Assembly (NCBI RefSeq): GCF_018139545.1
Contig: NZ_JAGSPJ010000001.1
Location: forward strand, 310,001 to 374,000
Length of the DNA: 64,000 nucleotides
Reading direction: 5' to 3'
From: Affinundibacterium fentianense
Lineage (GTDB): Bacteria > Pseudomonadota > Gammaproteobacteria > Burkholderiales > Burkholderiaceae_D
Part shown: in pieces, positions 37,019 through 47,521 of the stretch
Layout: each line of letters starts with the position of its first letter
Position numbering within the stretch: position 1 is the first letter of the stretch
Translations under genes and position numbers: made by a program
The notes under the pieces: generated by a model
The model's input: only the letters and a program-made list of their open reading frames with translations
The model's database searches: none
What the model was told of the DNA's origin: nothing

Positions 37019-37231
37019 TCATTTGTTGACCGTATTGCCAACCACGTGATTAAGAGTATTGGAGGATGAATCGCTCCCCCACTCTAACCAATCCTCTCCA
37101 AATAATTCAGCGGGATGCGCGGTGCGATCAGCACCATTTCCACATGCCATCGAGTCTGCGGGACAATAGAGATCACATCCCCAACAAATTCTTTCGGGGT
37201 GCTTTGGGGCGATAGGAAATTTTTTCGACAT
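37019..37231 (-). CDS. DUF3079 family small Cys-rich protein
   Basis: 70 residues. The segment APKHPERICWGCDLYCPADSMACGNG with four cysteines (C16, C19, C23 and C30 by position in CWGC, YC, AC) and the following HPAELFGEDW matches DUF3079, a short Burkholderiales-centred family. Spacing of the Cys suggests a bound zinc or Fe-S cluster, but no function is known. It is on the same strand as dusA, 115 bases upstream, and may be the first gene of that transcript. Easily missed because of its size. Confidence 0.8.
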   Translation of the reverse strand: MSKKFPIAPKHPERICWGCDLYCPADSMACGNGADRTAHPAELFGEDWLEWGSDSSSNTLNHVVGNTVNK

Positions 37232-37558
37232 AGCATCTTCAATTCGTGTTCAGTCGCAGATGCTAGCAATGATAATGCGCGCAAGAATTCAATTCTCCTT
37301 TTCAAATTCAATCAACTTAACCGCCATCAAGGATTCGTCAGAAAAAAATCCATTTCTAATGACGATCGAGACTTTCTCGCTACTATCTCTCGGGCAAAAG
37401 CACCCCGTTTATCAGCACGAAACAAGCATATCCAAACTACAGAAAAATTCGCCTAAGAATTCATTCGGCGATTTTGAATCCTAAGTTGAAATTCAAAATC
37501 GGAGAAACCCCAATCACTTGCAAGCAGACATCGCATAACAGAGAGGATTCAAAATAGA
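37232..37558. other. Intergenic stretch between DUF3079 and the HPP-family gene
   Basis: No convincing gene; the open frames here are antisense to or overlap DUF3079. It holds a perfect 11-bp inverted repeat with an 11-base spacer at 37469-37501 (CGATTTTGAAT ... ATTCAAAATCG), 58 bases ahead of the HPP-family start and without a T-run, so possibly an operator. Confidence 0.55.
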
Positions 37559-38761
37559 GTGAGCTATCGCAATTATATAAAACAGATAAGAAAACACTGG
37601 GCAGTTTGGATTCCAGCAAAGCAATCCCATCCATTAAAAAACGTGATACGAGCTGGCTTAGGTGCTAGCTGTGCGCTCTTCATGGCAGCAGCGATCAGTC
37701 GCCAAGTCTTGGGGACAGAAAATGATCTGCCATCCCTCATCGCGCCCATGGGGGCATCAGCAGTGCTGCTGTTTATCGTCCATTCAAGTCCACTTGCACA
37801 ACCTTGGCCGATGCTGTTTGGCAATTCGATCTCTGCCGTGATCGGTGTGACTTGTTTGATCTTGTTCGGTTCCAGCGCGAGCACGGCGGCACTTGCTGCA
37901 GGGCTGGCGATCATCGGCATGTTGCTGTCAAATAGCCTTCACCCCCCAGGCGGTGCGATCGCACTATTGATTGGACTTGGTGGCTCACACTATTCGACTG
38001 AAAAAGCGCACCTTTTTTTACCACTCGTTTTGAGTAATTCACTGTGCTTACTTCTTGCTGCAATCATTTTTCACCGTCTTTCTGGCCAGGATTATCCCCA
38101 CCAAAGAGCGGAGAAACAAAATCTCCATTTGACCAAAGATCTACTCCCAGGACAACGCTTAGATGTTCAACCACAGGATATCGATGCTGTCATTGATGAA
38201 CACGGAAAAGGCTTAGACATTAGTCGTACCGACCTCGAGTTTCTTTTTGCGCAAATGGAAATGCGCGTGTATCGCCGACATCATCAAGATGTCCGCTGTG
38301 AGGACGTGATGTCAAAAAATCTGATTTGCATTCAATACGAGACACCGATTTCTGAAATTTGGCAACTTCTTCGTCTACATAAAATCAAAACGCTACCCGT
38401 GCTCAATGGCGATGGCGAATTAATCGGTTTGGTGACCCTGATTGATTTTCTAAAATTCGTCAATCTCGATGCGCTCGACGAATTCGACGTCCAATTGCAG
38501 CAAGTAATTGATTGGATGAATTCGTGGAAAGGTCGACGGGACCTGCTTGCTGGGCATATTATGAATACCAGCATCAAATCAGTTCTCGCCACATCCTCTG
38601 TGATAGAGTTGGTGCCGATGCTTTCTGATGAAGGTTTGCATCAAATCCCTATCGTCGACCACGATAAGAAACTGGTTGGGATGCTGACACAATCTGATTT
38701 AATTGCAATACTCTTTCGCTTAGGTTTGGATGCAAGCAGCAAGAAACATGCAATCCAATAA
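37559..38761 (+). CDS. HPP-family membrane protein with two CBS domains
   Basis: 400 residues starting at GTG 37559, with GAGAGGA upstream. Five or so membrane segments (about 30-165) contain the signature HPPGGAIAL near residue 128. The C-terminal half carries a CBS pair: CEDVMSKNLICI...LIGLVTLIDFL (about 245-300) and AGHIMNTSIKSV...LVGMLTQSDL (about 330-388). HPP proteins are implicated in nitrite/nitrate transport in cyanobacteria and plastids; in other bacteria the substrate is unproven. CBS pairs usually sense adenine nucleotides, so transport may be energy-gated. Confidence 0.88.
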   Translation: MSYRNYIKQIRKHWAVWIPAKQSHPLKNVIRAGLGASCALFMAAAISRQVLGTENDLPSLIAPMGASAVLLFIVHSSPLAQPWPMLFGNSISAVIGVTCLILFGSSASTAALAAGLAIIGMLLSNSLHPPGGAIALLIGLGGSHYSTEKAHLFLPLVLSNSLCLLLAAIIFHRLSGQDYPHQRAEKQNLHLTKDLLPGQRLDVQPQDIDAVIDEHGKGLDISRTDLEFLFAQMEMRVYRRHHQDVRCEDVMSKNLICIQYETPISEIWQLLRLHKIKTLPVLNGDGELIGLVTLIDFLKFVNLDALDEFDVQLQQVIDWMNSWKGRRDLLAGHIMNTSIKSVLATSSVIELVPMLSDEGLHQIPIVDHDKKLVGMLTQSDLIAILFRLGLDASSKKHAIQ

Positions 38762-38928
38762 GCGACGATGTTCGGTTTCGCCTGTGACTCAAGAAATCCA
38801 CGCATTCGATTATTTTTTCGAAAGAAGATCAGGACACCCCATCGATCACGTCGATTTGGATTATGCTTAGATTTCTGCAATCTACTGCGTTTTTGTCCTA
38901 TTGTCGCGCTTACTTTATGGAATGAATC

Positions 38929-40245
38929 ATGAACACCGAGCATTTTTGGATGCCTTTCACGGCAAATCGTCAATTCAAACAAAAACCGCGCTTGCTCGAA
39001 AGTGCAAATGGTATGCACTACACATCCAGCGATGGTCGAAAAATTTTAGATGGCACCGCGGGATTGTGGTGTGTGAATGCAGTTCATAACCATCCAAAGA
39101 TTGTTGCCGCAATTGAAAAGCAAGCGAGAACCATGGATTACGCTCCTTGCTTTCAGATGGGGCACCCGCTCGCATTCGAAGCCGCCAGCAAACTCGCCGC
39201 CATGGCTCCATCTGGGTTAAATCGAGTTTTCTTTTGCAATGATGGCTCCGAGGGTGTTGATACCGCACTCAAAATTGCCTTGGCATACCATAAGATTCGA
39301 GGAGACGCTGGTCGCTATCGACTGATTGGACGTGAACGTGGCTATCACGGTGTAGGTTTTGGTGGCATTTCCGTCGGTGGAATTGCGGGAAATAGAAAAC
39401 AATTTGGCGCTGCACTAGCCGGTGTTGATCATCTCCCTCATCCTTTGAACATCGAAAAGAATGGATTTAGCAAGGGACTCCCAGAACACGGAGTGGAACT
39501 TGCTGACGCACTGGAGCAGAGACTGCTCGCACTGCACGATCCCAGCACGGTTGCGGCGGTGATCGTCGAACCGATCCAAGGCTCGACAGGTGTGATCTTG
39601 CCTCCCCCAGGTTACCTAAAAAAACTAAGAGAAACCTGTAGCAAATACGGCATCCTATTAATTTTCGATGAAGTCATCACTGGTTTTGGTCGCTTAGGGA
39701 GTCCTTTTGCTGCTGACTATTTTGGCGTGGTTCCGGACATGATCGTTTGTGCCAAAGGTTTAACCAATGCTGCGGTCCCAATGGGAGCTGTGATTGCTAG
39801 CGAAAGCATCTATAACACTTTTATGCAAGCTAGCCCAGAAAATCAAATTGAATTATTTCATGGCTACACGTACTCCGCTCATCCTTTGGCATGCGCGGCT
39901 GCAATCGCAACTCTCGATGTTTATGTGGAAGAAAATCTATTCGACAGAGCCGCAAAGCTATCTGATTTTTTCGAACAATCCGCCCATCAGCTACGCGATC
40001 TACCGAATGTCAAAGACATTCGTAATCTCGGCTTGGTTTGCGGAATAGAGTTGCACGGGCAAAGTCATAAAACTTGCACCCGAGCTTACGAAATATTTGA
40101 AAAGTGCTTCTGGGAGAAAGATGTTTTAATTCGAACAACTGGCGACATCATTGCATTGTCGCCGCCGCTCATCATTAACGAAGAACAGATTGCTCAACTC
40201 TTTGGCAGAATTGGCGAAGCGATCCAAGAGCAAGCAAAATCTTAA
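38929..40245 (+). CDS. Class III omega-amino-acid:pyruvate aminotransferase
   Basis: 438 residues, fold-type I PLP enzyme. NDGSEGVDTALKIA, D247 in LIFDEVITGFGRLG, and the PLP-binding K276 in IVCAKGLTN are visible. The N-terminus HFWMPFTANRQFK and the GTAGLWCVNAVHNHP segment match the beta-alanine/omega-amino acid--pyruvate transaminase group, which removes amino groups from beta-alanine or other omega-amines. The exact amine donor is inferred. Stand-alone gene; a shared hairpin terminator separates it from trhP. Confidence 0.88.
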   Translation: MNTEHFWMPFTANRQFKQKPRLLESANGMHYTSSDGRKILDGTAGLWCVNAVHNHPKIVAAIEKQARTMDYAPCFQMGHPLAFEAASKLAAMAPSGLNRVFFCNDGSEGVDTALKIALAYHKIRGDAGRYRLIGRERGYHGVGFGGISVGGIAGNRKQFGAALAGVDHLPHPLNIEKNGFSKGLPEHGVELADALEQRLLALHDPSTVAAVIVEPIQGSTGVILPPPGYLKKLRETCSKYGILLIFDEVITGFGRLGSPFAADYFGVVPDMIVCAKGLTNAAVPMGAVIASESIYNTFMQASPENQIELFHGYTYSAHPLACAAAIATLDVYVEENLFDRAAKLSDFFEQSAHQLRDLPNVKDIRNLGLVCGIELHGQSHKTCTRAYEIFEKCFWEKDVLIRTTGDIIALSPPLIINEEQIAQLFGRIGEAIQEQAKS

Positions 40246-40251
40246 GTGAAA

Positions 40252-40280
40252 ACGCCATGTTGCAGGAAACAACATGGCGT
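40252..40280. terminator. Shared hairpin terminator
   Basis: ACGCCATGTTG (40252-40262) pairs with CAACATGGCGT (40270-40280), an 11-bp stem. On the minus strand it is followed by TTTTC. It lies between the convergent aminotransferase and trhP. Confidence 0.7.
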
Positions 40281-40346
40281 CCAGATCGATTGAAGGTTCA
40301 GCTCACTTGAATGCTAGATTGACTGCTGGATTCCATGCACACGCAC

Positions 40347-41729
40347 TCAAAGCATACGAGCCAATAGAGCTTTGTCATACTTTGCGTCTAATGGAATACG
40401 TACTTTGTGACCTGCACCGCCAATGACATCAATTGATTCGTCATGCTTATTTCGAATTTGCGCTAAATCGACAATCTCATTCCCACTAGGATGAATAATT
40501 TCAATTTTGTCGCCAACGGAGAAGCGGTTTTTCACTTCAACTTCAGCCCACCCATCGGACACTGACAAGACGTTGCCAACATATTGGCTGCGATGCGCTT
40601 TCGAGACGCCTTCCATATAGTTTTGATGATCTTGGGTGTGATGACGTTGGTAGAAACCATCGGTGTAACCACGGTTTGCCAACCCATCCAATTCACCCAA
40701 TAAACGTTCGTTAAACGGACGTCCAGCAACTGCATCATCAATCGCGCGACGGTATGCTTGCGCGGTACGAACCACGTAATAAAGCGACTTAGTACGACCT
40801 TCGACTTTTAAAGAATCCACACCAATTTTGGTTAAACGCTCGATATGTTCAATTGCGCGTAGATCTTTCGAATTCATGATGTAAGTACCATGCTCATCTT
40901 CCAAGATAGGCATAAAACTACCCGGGCGCCCTGCCTCTTCGATTAAATAGGGACGATCAGCAAGTGGATGGCGCTGCATATCGCCCATCGCAGAAAATGA
41001 CTGATTCGCGTCTTCTAAAGCTTTGTTGAAATCGAATTTAATCGTCTCGACTGGAATGCGTTGCAAATCGCCGGTCTCGTTCTCCGTCGCATTTTCAACT
41101 TTGTAATCCCAACGACATGAATTGGTGCAAGTACCTTGGTTTGGATCGCGATGGTTGAAGTAGCCAGACAATAAACAACGACCAGAGTAAGCGATACACA
41201 AAGCGCCATGGACGAATACTTCCAATTCCATTTCTGGACAACGCTGCTTGATTTCTTCAATCTCGTCTAAAGATAATTCGCGCGATAAGATCACGCGCGT
41301 TAAACCCATTTTTTGCCAGAACTTGACGTCGGCCCAATTCACCGCATTCGCTTGCACGGACAAATGCACGTTCACTTCTGGCCATTTTTCACGCACCATC
41401 ATGATCAAACCTGGGTCCGCCATAATCAAAGCATCAGGCTTCATGGCGATCACGGGTTCCATATCATTCAGATAGGTTTTTAGTTTGGAGTTGTGCGGAA
41501 AAATATTGCTCGCCACAAAGAAAGACTTACCACGTGCATGCGCACCTTCGATGCCTTGCTGCAAAATATCCAGCGTCGAGAACTCATTATTTCGCGCACG
41601 CAAACTGTAACGGGGTTGACCTGCATACACCGCATCTGCGCCAAAATCAAAGGCGGCATGCATTTTCTCTAAAGAGCCGGCAGGCAACAAAAGTTCTGGC
41701 GATTTGAGTAAACTAGAGGAATTCGACAT
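40347..41729 (-). CDS. trhP: tRNA hydroxylation protein TrhP (YegQ, U32 family)
   Basis: 460 residues of the peptidase-U32 fold, now known in this subfamily to support 5-hydroxyuridine formation at position 34 of tRNA with prephenate-derived chemistry. LSVQANAVNW, RELSLDEIEEI and HGALCIAYSGRCLLSGY are diagnostic. The four Cys expected to hold a cluster are C178, C185, C201 and C205 in GTCTNSCRW. A C-terminal beta-barrel (about 370-450) follows. It is longer than UbiU/UbiV, the other U32 group, which argues for TrhP. Single gene. Confidence 0.92.
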   Translation of the reverse strand: MSNSSSLLKSPELLLPAGSLEKMHAAFDFGADAVYAGQPRYSLRARNNEFSTLDILQQGIEGAHARGKSFFVASNIFPHNSKLKTYLNDMEPVIAMKPDALIMADPGLIMMVREKWPEVNVHLSVQANAVNWADVKFWQKMGLTRVILSRELSLDEIEEIKQRCPEMELEVFVHGALCIAYSGRCLLSGYFNHRDPNQGTCTNSCRWDYKVENATENETGDLQRIPVETIKFDFNKALEDANQSFSAMGDMQRHPLADRPYLIEEAGRPGSFMPILEDEHGTYIMNSKDLRAIEHIERLTKIGVDSLKVEGRTKSLYYVVRTAQAYRRAIDDAVAGRPFNERLLGELDGLANRGYTDGFYQRHHTQDHQNYMEGVSKAHRSQYVGNVLSVSDGWAEVEVKNRFSVGDKIEIIHPSGNEIVDLAQIRNKHDESIDVIGGAGHKVRIPLDAKYDKALLARML

Positions 41730-41818
41730 AGCAACACCATTTAAAAACAGCGACTTTCTAGATCAAGCAGTCGCGAAAGATTAATAAAAAATTTTGAGGT
41801 CAGGCGAGTTCAAACGCG

Positions 41819-42718
41819 CTAACGTGAAGAAGTTTGATTTCTCCACTTATCTTCACGAAACGCCATGACCTCATTAAAGATCAAAGCGCCAAGAACGATA
41901 CTGCCACCGAGTAGCGTTGCCCTAGCGGGCTCCTCACCGATCGCCAGCCAAACCCAAAATGGTCCCAATACGACTTCTAACAGAGACAGTAAAGAAATCT
42001 CTGGTGCGCTCAAGCCTTTTGCCGCATGTACCATGATCATACAAGGCAAGCCCAATTGAAATACGCCCAAAGTCGCTAAAATCAAGATGTCATGATTCGA
42101 TGCGGAAAATGGCCAAGCAAACGGCAGCATCAATAAGGCAGAAATCACTCCACCGACAAGCACCGCCGGAATCAAGTCAACGTGCTGCCCGCCTTTCTTC
42201 AGAATGATCACATTCGCGGCAACTGCAAAGGGCACACACAAAGCCAACACCACACCGATCAAGCCACGACCGTCGAGTTTGGAGAAGCCATCGACAAACA
42301 TCCACAACATCCCAGCGAAAGCGACCAAAATTGCTAGCCATGTCCGATTTGGAATCTTTTCCGCCAAAAAAATCCAAGCAAAAATCGCTGTCAGCAAAGG
42401 CGCAAAACTTTCGACAATCAAAGCATTTGCTACGGTCGTCATCGTCAATGCCAGCATGAAACAAGTGAACATTGCTGCCCACATAAATCCCGATGCTAAT
42501 CCATAAGGTCCGAGATGAATTAGCTTTTTTCCGAGCTGTGACTTATGTTGCCAAGCCAATACCGCGAATACAAAAATCGCTGCAAAAAAACTGCGCCAAA
42601 AGCTCACTTCAAATCCACGTGCTGACTCTAAGTGACGTGACAAAACACCGGCAGTGCTCCACATCGTCGGTGCAATGATCATCAAAAGTAAAGCTGTTTT
42701 GTGGCTAGGTTGGCGCAC
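41819..42718 (-). CDS. EamA/DMT-family transporter
   Basis: 299 residues starting at GTG 42718, with GGAG seven bases upstream. The frame runs 48 bases further, but into a terminator hairpin, so that extension is not used. Ten predicted membrane segments form two EamA repeats (about 8-140 and 150-285). PTMWSTAGVLSRHL near the N-terminus and GSIVLGALIFNE at the end fit the drug/metabolite transporter superfamily, which exports amino acids or other metabolites. The substrate is not predictable. It follows typA on the same strand, separated by the terminator. Confidence 0.87.
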   Translation of the reverse strand: MRQPSHKTALLLMIIAPTMWSTAGVLSRHLESARGFEVSFWRSFFAAIFVFAVLAWQHKSQLGKKLIHLGPYGLASGFMWAAMFTCFMLALTMTTVANALIVESFAPLLTAIFAWIFLAEKIPNRTWLAILVAFAGMLWMFVDGFSKLDGRGLIGVVLALCVPFAVAANVIILKKGGQHVDLIPAVLVGGVISALLMLPFAWPFSASNHDILILATLGVFQLGLPCMIMVHAAKGLSAPEISLLSLLEVVLGPFWVWLAIGEEPARATLLGGSIVLGALIFNEVMAFREDKWRNQTSSR

Positions 42719-42740
42719 GCAAATACTCCAAAATAGAAAG

Positions 42741-42775
42741 CAGAAACCCGCTTGATGAAGGATCAAGCGGGCTTC
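42741..42775 (-). terminator. Rho-independent terminator downstream of typA
   Basis: CCCGCTTGAT (42747-42756) pairs with ATCAAGCGGG (42762-42771), a 10-bp stem with a 5-base loop, with TTT then a pyrimidine-rich stretch on the minus strand. It separates typA from the EamA gene. Confidence 0.75.
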
Positions 42776-42861
42776 TTATTACTTTACGTAAATCAAACAA
42801 TTTTATTGCTGACTTACGCCAAAGCGACAATATGACTGAGGATTACGCCCTCAAATTCCTA

Positions 42862-44697
42862 TTACGCTTCGCGAGATGCCTTCTTACGCTCGTGTTCTTT
42901 CAAGAAACGCTTGCGCAAACGAATGCTCTTCGGTGTGACTTCGACCAATTCATCATCTTCAATGAACTCAACTGCGTATTCCAAACTCATTTGAATTGGT
43001 GGTACCAAACGTACCGCTTCATCCGTACCAGAAGAACGAACGTTGGTTAATTGCTTACCTTTGATCGGGTTCACAACCAAGTCGTTGTCACGTGAATGGA
43101 TACCGATAATCATGCCTTCGTAGACTGGATCGTTATGCACCACAAACATGCGGCCGCGATCTTGTAATTTCCAAATTGCGTAAGCAACAGCAGCGCCGTC
43201 ATCTTGAGAAATCAAGACACCGTTACGACGACCAGCCAACTCCCCTTTAGAATTATCCACTGGAGCGTATTCATCAAATACGTGACTCATCAAACCGGTA
43301 CCGCGTGTCAACGTCATGAATTCGCCTTGGAAGCCGATCAAGCCACGCGCGGGAATACGGTATTCCAAACGTACGCGACCTTTGCCGTCCGGTTCCATGT
43401 TTTGCAAGTCACCACGACGACGACCGAGTTCTTCCATCACGCCGCCTTGGTTAGTCTCTTCCACGTCAACGGTTAAGTTTTCATACGGCTCATGGCGCAC
43501 GCCATCAATCATTTTGAAAACTACGCGTGGACGGGAAACTGCCAATTCGAAACCTTCACGACGCATATTTTCGATCAAGATCGTCAAATGCAATTCACCG
43601 CGTCCTGAAACTTCGTATGTGGAGTCATCGCCTTCAGCTTGCACAACGCGCAAAGCCATGTTGGATTTCAATTCACGTTCCAAACGATCACGGATTTGAC
43701 GTGTTGTCACAAATTTACCTTCGCGACCAGCCAATGGTGAGCTGTTAACCATGAAGTTCATCGTCAAGGTTGGTTCGTCGATCTTCAGCATTGGCAAGCC
43801 TTCCGGTGTATCCGGTGCGCAAATGGTGGAGCCGATACTGATTTCCTCAATACCGTTGATCAACACGATATCGCCAGCCAAAGCCTCGTCGACTTGAACG
43901 CGATCCAAACCTTTGAATGTCAATACTTGATTGATACGTGCTTTTGTTGGCTTGTCTTCCGGTCCATTCATCCAGACGACATCTTGGCCACCACGAACAC
44001 GGCCACGCAAAATACGACCGACGCCGATCTTACCGACGTAAGAAGAGTATTCAAGAGAAGTGATTTGCAATTGCAATGGACCATTTGGATCATCTTCACG
44101 CGCTGGAACGTGTTTCAAAATCGCGTCAAATAACGGTTCCATATTACCTTCACGCACTGTGTCTTCGAGACCAGCGTAGCCTTTAAAACCAGAAGCGTAA
44201 ACGATAGGAAAATCTAATTGCTCATCCGTCGCGCCGAGTTTGTCGAACAACTCAAATGTCGCATTCACTGCTTTTTGCGGATCCGCATTTTCACGGTCAA
44301 TCTTGTTCACAACCACGATAGGTTTCAAACCTAAAGCCAAGGCTTTACGTGTCACGAAGCGAGTTTGCGGCATTGGACCTTCTTGCGCATCCACCAACAA
44401 CAAAACGCTGTCAACCATAGACAAAACGCGTTCCACTTCACCGCCGAAGTCAGCATGACCTGGGGTGTCAACGATGTTGATATGTGTGCCTTTGTATTCA
44501 ACAGCACAGTTTTTGGAAAGAATCGTAATACCGCGCTCTTTCTCAATATCGTTGGAGTCCATAACGCGATTATCAACTTGTTGATTATCACGGAAAGTGC
44601 CAGATTGACGCAGTAATTGATCCACCAGCGTTGTTTTGCCGTGGTCAACGTGAGCGATAATGGCGATGTTGCGAATAGCGCGAATATTGTCGGTCAT
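42862..44697 (-). CDS. typA: Translational GTPase TypA/BipA
   Basis: 611 residues, standard length. G1 is AHVDHGKTT (15-23), the switch II segment is [13 protein letters not shown], and NKID is G4. Domain II beta-barrel, EF-G domains III and V, and the TypA-specific C-terminal domain follow. It binds the ribosome and is required under stress or low temperature for 50S assembly. Minus strand, divergent from htpG. No sigma-32-like site was noted on its own side. Confidence 0.98.
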   Translation of the reverse strand: MTDNIRAIRNIAIIAHVDHGKTTLVDQLLRQSGTFRDNQQVDNRVMDSNDIEKERGITILSKNCAVEYKGTHINIVDTPGHADFGGEVERVLSMVDSVLLLVDAQEGPMPQTRFVTRKALALGLKPIVVVNKIDRENADPQKAVNATFELFDKLGATDEQLDFPIVYASGFKGYAGLEDTVREGNMEPLFDAILKHVPAREDDPNGPLQLQITSLEYSSYVGKIGVGRILRGRVRGGQDVVWMNGPEDKPTKARINQVLTFKGLDRVQVDEALAGDIVLINGIEEISIGSTICAPDTPEGLPMLKIDEPTLTMNFMVNSSPLAGREGKFVTTRQIRDRLERELKSNMALRVVQAEGDDSTYEVSGRGELHLTILIENMRREGFELAVSRPRVVFKMIDGVRHEPYENLTVDVEETNQGGVMEELGRRRGDLQNMEPDGKGRVRLEYRIPARGLIGFQGEFMTLTRGTGLMSHVFDEYAPVDNSKGELAGRRNGVLISQDDGAAVAYAIWKLQDRGRMFVVHNDPVYEGMIIGIHSRDNDLVVNPIKGKQLTNVRSSGTDEAVRLVPPIQMSLEYAVEFIEDDELVEVTPKSIRLRKRFLKEHERKKASREA

Positions 44698-45007
44698 GAT
44701 TGTGTTTATTTAGAGGTAATTCGGATAACCCACGATTATAGCATGTTGCAACGCAAAACTACCGCCTTGATTACAAACATTGCAGATATTTTCGTCATTA
44801 TTTCAAAGACTTACTACGTATTGATGACAAAAAAGTGAATTCTTGGCATGCCAAGCAATATGGCGGCAAGGCCAAGTCACGCATCATCACATGCAAAAAT
44901 ATGAAGAATGGGCTCTTGAAATATCAAGTCGACACCACATTTGATGTTCACTTTGTACGATTCATTGACTCTATCAATTCCTAAAATTCTTAAATATCGA
45001 GGAAAGC
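44698..45007. other. Divergent regulatory region between typA and htpG
   Basis: 310 bases without a gene. It contains a sigma-32-like promoter for htpG (44915-44942). The typA promoter on the opposite strand is not distinct. Confidence 0.65.
44915..44942 (+). promoter_or_regulatory. Sigma-32 (RpoH) heat-shock promoter of htpG
   Basis: CTTGAAA (44915-44921) and CCACATTT (44935-44942) are separated by 13 bases, close to the RpoH consensus CTTGAAA-N(11-16)-CCCCATnT with one mismatch. It lies 66 bases before the htpG ATG. htpG is a known RpoH target in other proteobacteria. Confidence 0.8.
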
Positions 45008-46921
45008 ATGTCAGAAAAACAAACCCTAGGATTTCAAGCTGAAGTTTCACAGTTACTCCAATTGATGATTCATTCTTTATATTCAAATAAAGAAATTTTC
45101 TTAAGAGAGCTTATTTCCAATGCTTCGGATGCATCCGATAAATTGCGTTTCGAGGCGATTAACGATGCCAGCTTATTCGAAAACGACTCCGAATTAAAAA
45201 TCAAAGTCAGCTTCGATAAAGCAGCGCGCACCATCACCATTGCAGACAACGGGATTGGTATGACGCGTGACGACGCAATCAATCATTTGGGTACGATTGC
45301 GAAATCTGGCACCAAAGAATTTTTTGCCAAACTCTCAGGCGACCAACAAAAAGACGCCGCCATGATTGGCCAATTTGGCGTTGGATTCTATTCTGGCTTT
45401 ATCGTGGCCGATAAGATGACCGTTGAGTCCCGTCGCGCTGGCACGGCTGCGAGCGAAGGCGTACGCTGGGAATCTACAGGAGCAGGCGATTTTAGCGTCG
45501 AACAAATTACGAAAGAAGATAGAGGGACTGCCATCACCTTGCATTTGCGTGAAGGCGAAGATGACTTCCTGTCGTCTTGGAAACTAAAATCCATTATTCG
45601 CACCTACTCAGATCACATCTCTTTGCCTATCTTGATGCAAAAAGAAGAATGGGATGATGAGAAAAAAGAACAAGTATTAAAAGACGAGCTTGAAACTGTC
45701 AATCAAGCAAGTGCTTTGTGGGCGCGTAGCAAGTCTGAGATCACACCTGAACAATACACAGAATTCTACAAACATATCTCACATGACTACACCGCACCAC
45801 TGACGCATACACACAATCGCGTCGAGGGTCGTAGCGAATACACGCAGTTGCTGTACATTCCAAGTCGTGCACCATTTGATATGTGGGATCGCAATAAACG
45901 TGGCGGCATCAAGCTCTATGTTAAGCGCGTCTTCATCATGGACGATGCTGAACAATTGATGCCAGTCTATTTGCGCTTCGTCAAAGGCATTATTGACTCC
46001 AACGATTTACCATTGAATGTCTCTCGTGAAATTTTGCAAGAGTCGCGCGATATCAAGGCGATTCGTGAAGGTTCGACCAAACGTGTACTCGGCATGTTGG
46101 AAGATTTAGCGAATGCGGAAGGCGATGAAGGCGAAAGCGAAAAAGAAAAATTTGCGAGCTTCTGGAAAGAATTCGGTCAGGTATTAAAAGAAGGTATCGG
46201 TGAAGATGCGGCGAATAAGGATCGCATTGCTGCCCTGCTCCGTTTTGCATCGACGCATAACGATAGCGATGCACAAAATGTGTCATTCGCTGACTATTTA
46301 GCGCGAGCTAAAGAAGGCCAAGACAAAATTTACTACGTCACTGCCGACACCTACGCTGCAGCGAAAAACAGTCCACATCTAGAAATCTTCCGCAAGAAAG
46401 GCGTCGAAGTCTTATTGCTGACAGATCGCGTCGATGAATGGATGTTGTCTTTCTTAACTGCATTCGAAGGCAAAGATTTGGTCTCCGTCGCCAAAGGCGA
46501 TTTGGATTTAGGCAAATTGGAAGACGAAGCTGAGAAAAAACAGCATGAAGAAACCGAAACCCAATTCAAAGACTTAGTTGAAAAAATGAAGACGGCCTTG
46601 GCGGATAAAGCCAAAGACGTTCGCATCACTTTCCGTTTGACGGATTCACCTGCCTGTTTAGTTGCGGATGAAAATGAACTGTCAGGCAATTTAGTTAGAA
46701 TGTTGAAAGCCGCTGGTCAAGCAGCACCTGAATCCAAGCCGATCTTGGAAGTGAATCCAGATCATCCATTGGTGCAACGCTTGAAATACGAAGAAGCCAA
46801 ATTCAATGACTGGTCGCACATCTTGTTTGATCAGGCGGCTTTGGCTGAAGGAGGCACACTTGAAGATCCAAGTGCATTTGTTAAACGTTTGAATGAAATG
46901 CTCTTGAATGTGAGTAAATAG
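45008..46921 (+). CDS. htpG: Molecular chaperone HtpG (Hsp90)
   Basis: 637 residues. The N-terminal ATPase domain has [11 protein letters not shown], the IADNGIGM motif and the lid glycines in [11 protein letters not shown]. The middle domain has [12 protein letters not shown] with the catalytic-loop Arg. The C-terminal dimerisation domain ends without MEEVD, as in bacteria. It refolds clients with DnaK and is typically heat-induced, in agreement with the upstream RpoH-like promoter. AGGAAAGC precedes the ATG. Closed by a terminator. Confidence 0.98.
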   Translation: MSEKQTLGFQAEVSQLLQLMIHSLYSNKEIFLRELISNASDASDKLRFEAINDASLFENDSELKIKVSFDKAARTITIADNGIGMTRDDAINHLGTIAKSGTKEFFAKLSGDQQKDAAMIGQFGVGFYSGFIVADKMTVESRRAGTAASEGVRWESTGAGDFSVEQITKEDRGTAITLHLREGEDDFLSSWKLKSIIRTYSDHISLPILMQKEEWDDEKKEQVLKDELETVNQASALWARSKSEITPEQYTEFYKHISHDYTAPLTHTHNRVEGRSEYTQLLYIPSRAPFDMWDRNKRGGIKLYVKRVFIMDDAEQLMPVYLRFVKGIIDSNDLPLNVSREILQESRDIKAIREGSTKRVLGMLEDLANAEGDEGESEKEKFASFWKEFGQVLKEGIGEDAANKDRIAALLRFASTHNDSDAQNVSFADYLARAKEGQDKIYYVTADTYAAAKNSPHLEIFRKKGVEVLLLTDRVDEWMLSFLTAFEGKDLVSVAKGDLDLGKLEDEAEKKQHEETETQFKDLVEKMKTALADKAKDVRITFRLTDSPACLVADENELSGNLVRMLKAAGQAAPESKPILEVNPDHPLVQRLKYEEAKFNDWSHILFDQAALAEGGTLEDPSAFVKRLNEMLLNVSK

Positions 46922-46970
46922 CAGAGTGGTATTCTTTAGAGAATTTAAGATAACTGATAGCTAATAAAGA

Positions 46971-47000
46971 AAAAAACCGGAAGACGATTCCGGTTTTTTT
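46971..47000. terminator. Bidirectional rho-independent terminator
   Basis: AACCGGAA pairs with TTCCGGTT around GACGA, with A-rich flank on one side and seven T on the other. It closes htpG and can serve the convergent lipoprotein gene. Confidence 0.9.
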
Positions 47001-47062
47001 CATTGTCATTGCGTAGAAATAGAAATGATCGGAGGTCGATCATTCAGTTGTCGCGTGAGACT

Positions 47063-47521
47063 TTAGTGGGTGACGCGAGTTGTGCGTCGATCAGACAATA
47101 ATCGCACGCGTTCACCTGGACGAAAACTTTCGTCCGCATCTTGCGTAATCGCTTTCAGTTCACCGCTATCAAGACGCACGGTAATTTCCAAACCTCTGCG
47201 CGTATTTGCGTTTGATTCGACGTTATTTCCGATAATCCCACCAACCACAGCGCCAACAATACCAGTCGCTGTCGATCCACGCCCACCACCTACGCTTGAT
47301 CCTGCCAGGCCGCCAAGCGCTGCACCTGTCAGGGTTCCAACCCCACTTCTACCACCGTCGATTGTCACTTCACGTACAGAATCAACGACCCCCATACGGA
47401 CCGACATTTCATTTTGAGTCTGGTAGGGTCGGTACACACTTCCTGAAGTATGGGTTGATACACAGGCACTCAAAGAAGCTGCAGAGACGACGGCGGCAGC
47501 GATACAAATGAATTTCTTCAA
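47063..47521 (-). CDS. Glycine-zipper 2TM outer-membrane lipoprotein
   Basis: 152 residues. The lipoprotein signal ends LSAC (lipidated C20). A glycine-zipper segment (about 64-103, LTGAALGGLAGSSVGGGRG and AVVGGIIGNN) matches the SlyB/Pcp-like family that stabilises outer-membrane protein-LPS assemblies. The tail ends in a small beta domain around RPGERVRLLSD. Stand-alone, in a convergent pair with htpG. Confidence 0.88.
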   Translation of the reverse strand: MKKFICIAAAVVSAASLSACVSTHTSGSVYRPYQTQNEMSVRMGVVDSVREVTIDGGRSGVGTLTGAALGGLAGSSVGGGRGSTATGIVGAVVGGIIGNNVESNANTRRGLEITVRLDSGELKAITQDADESFRPGERVRLLSDRRTTRVTH

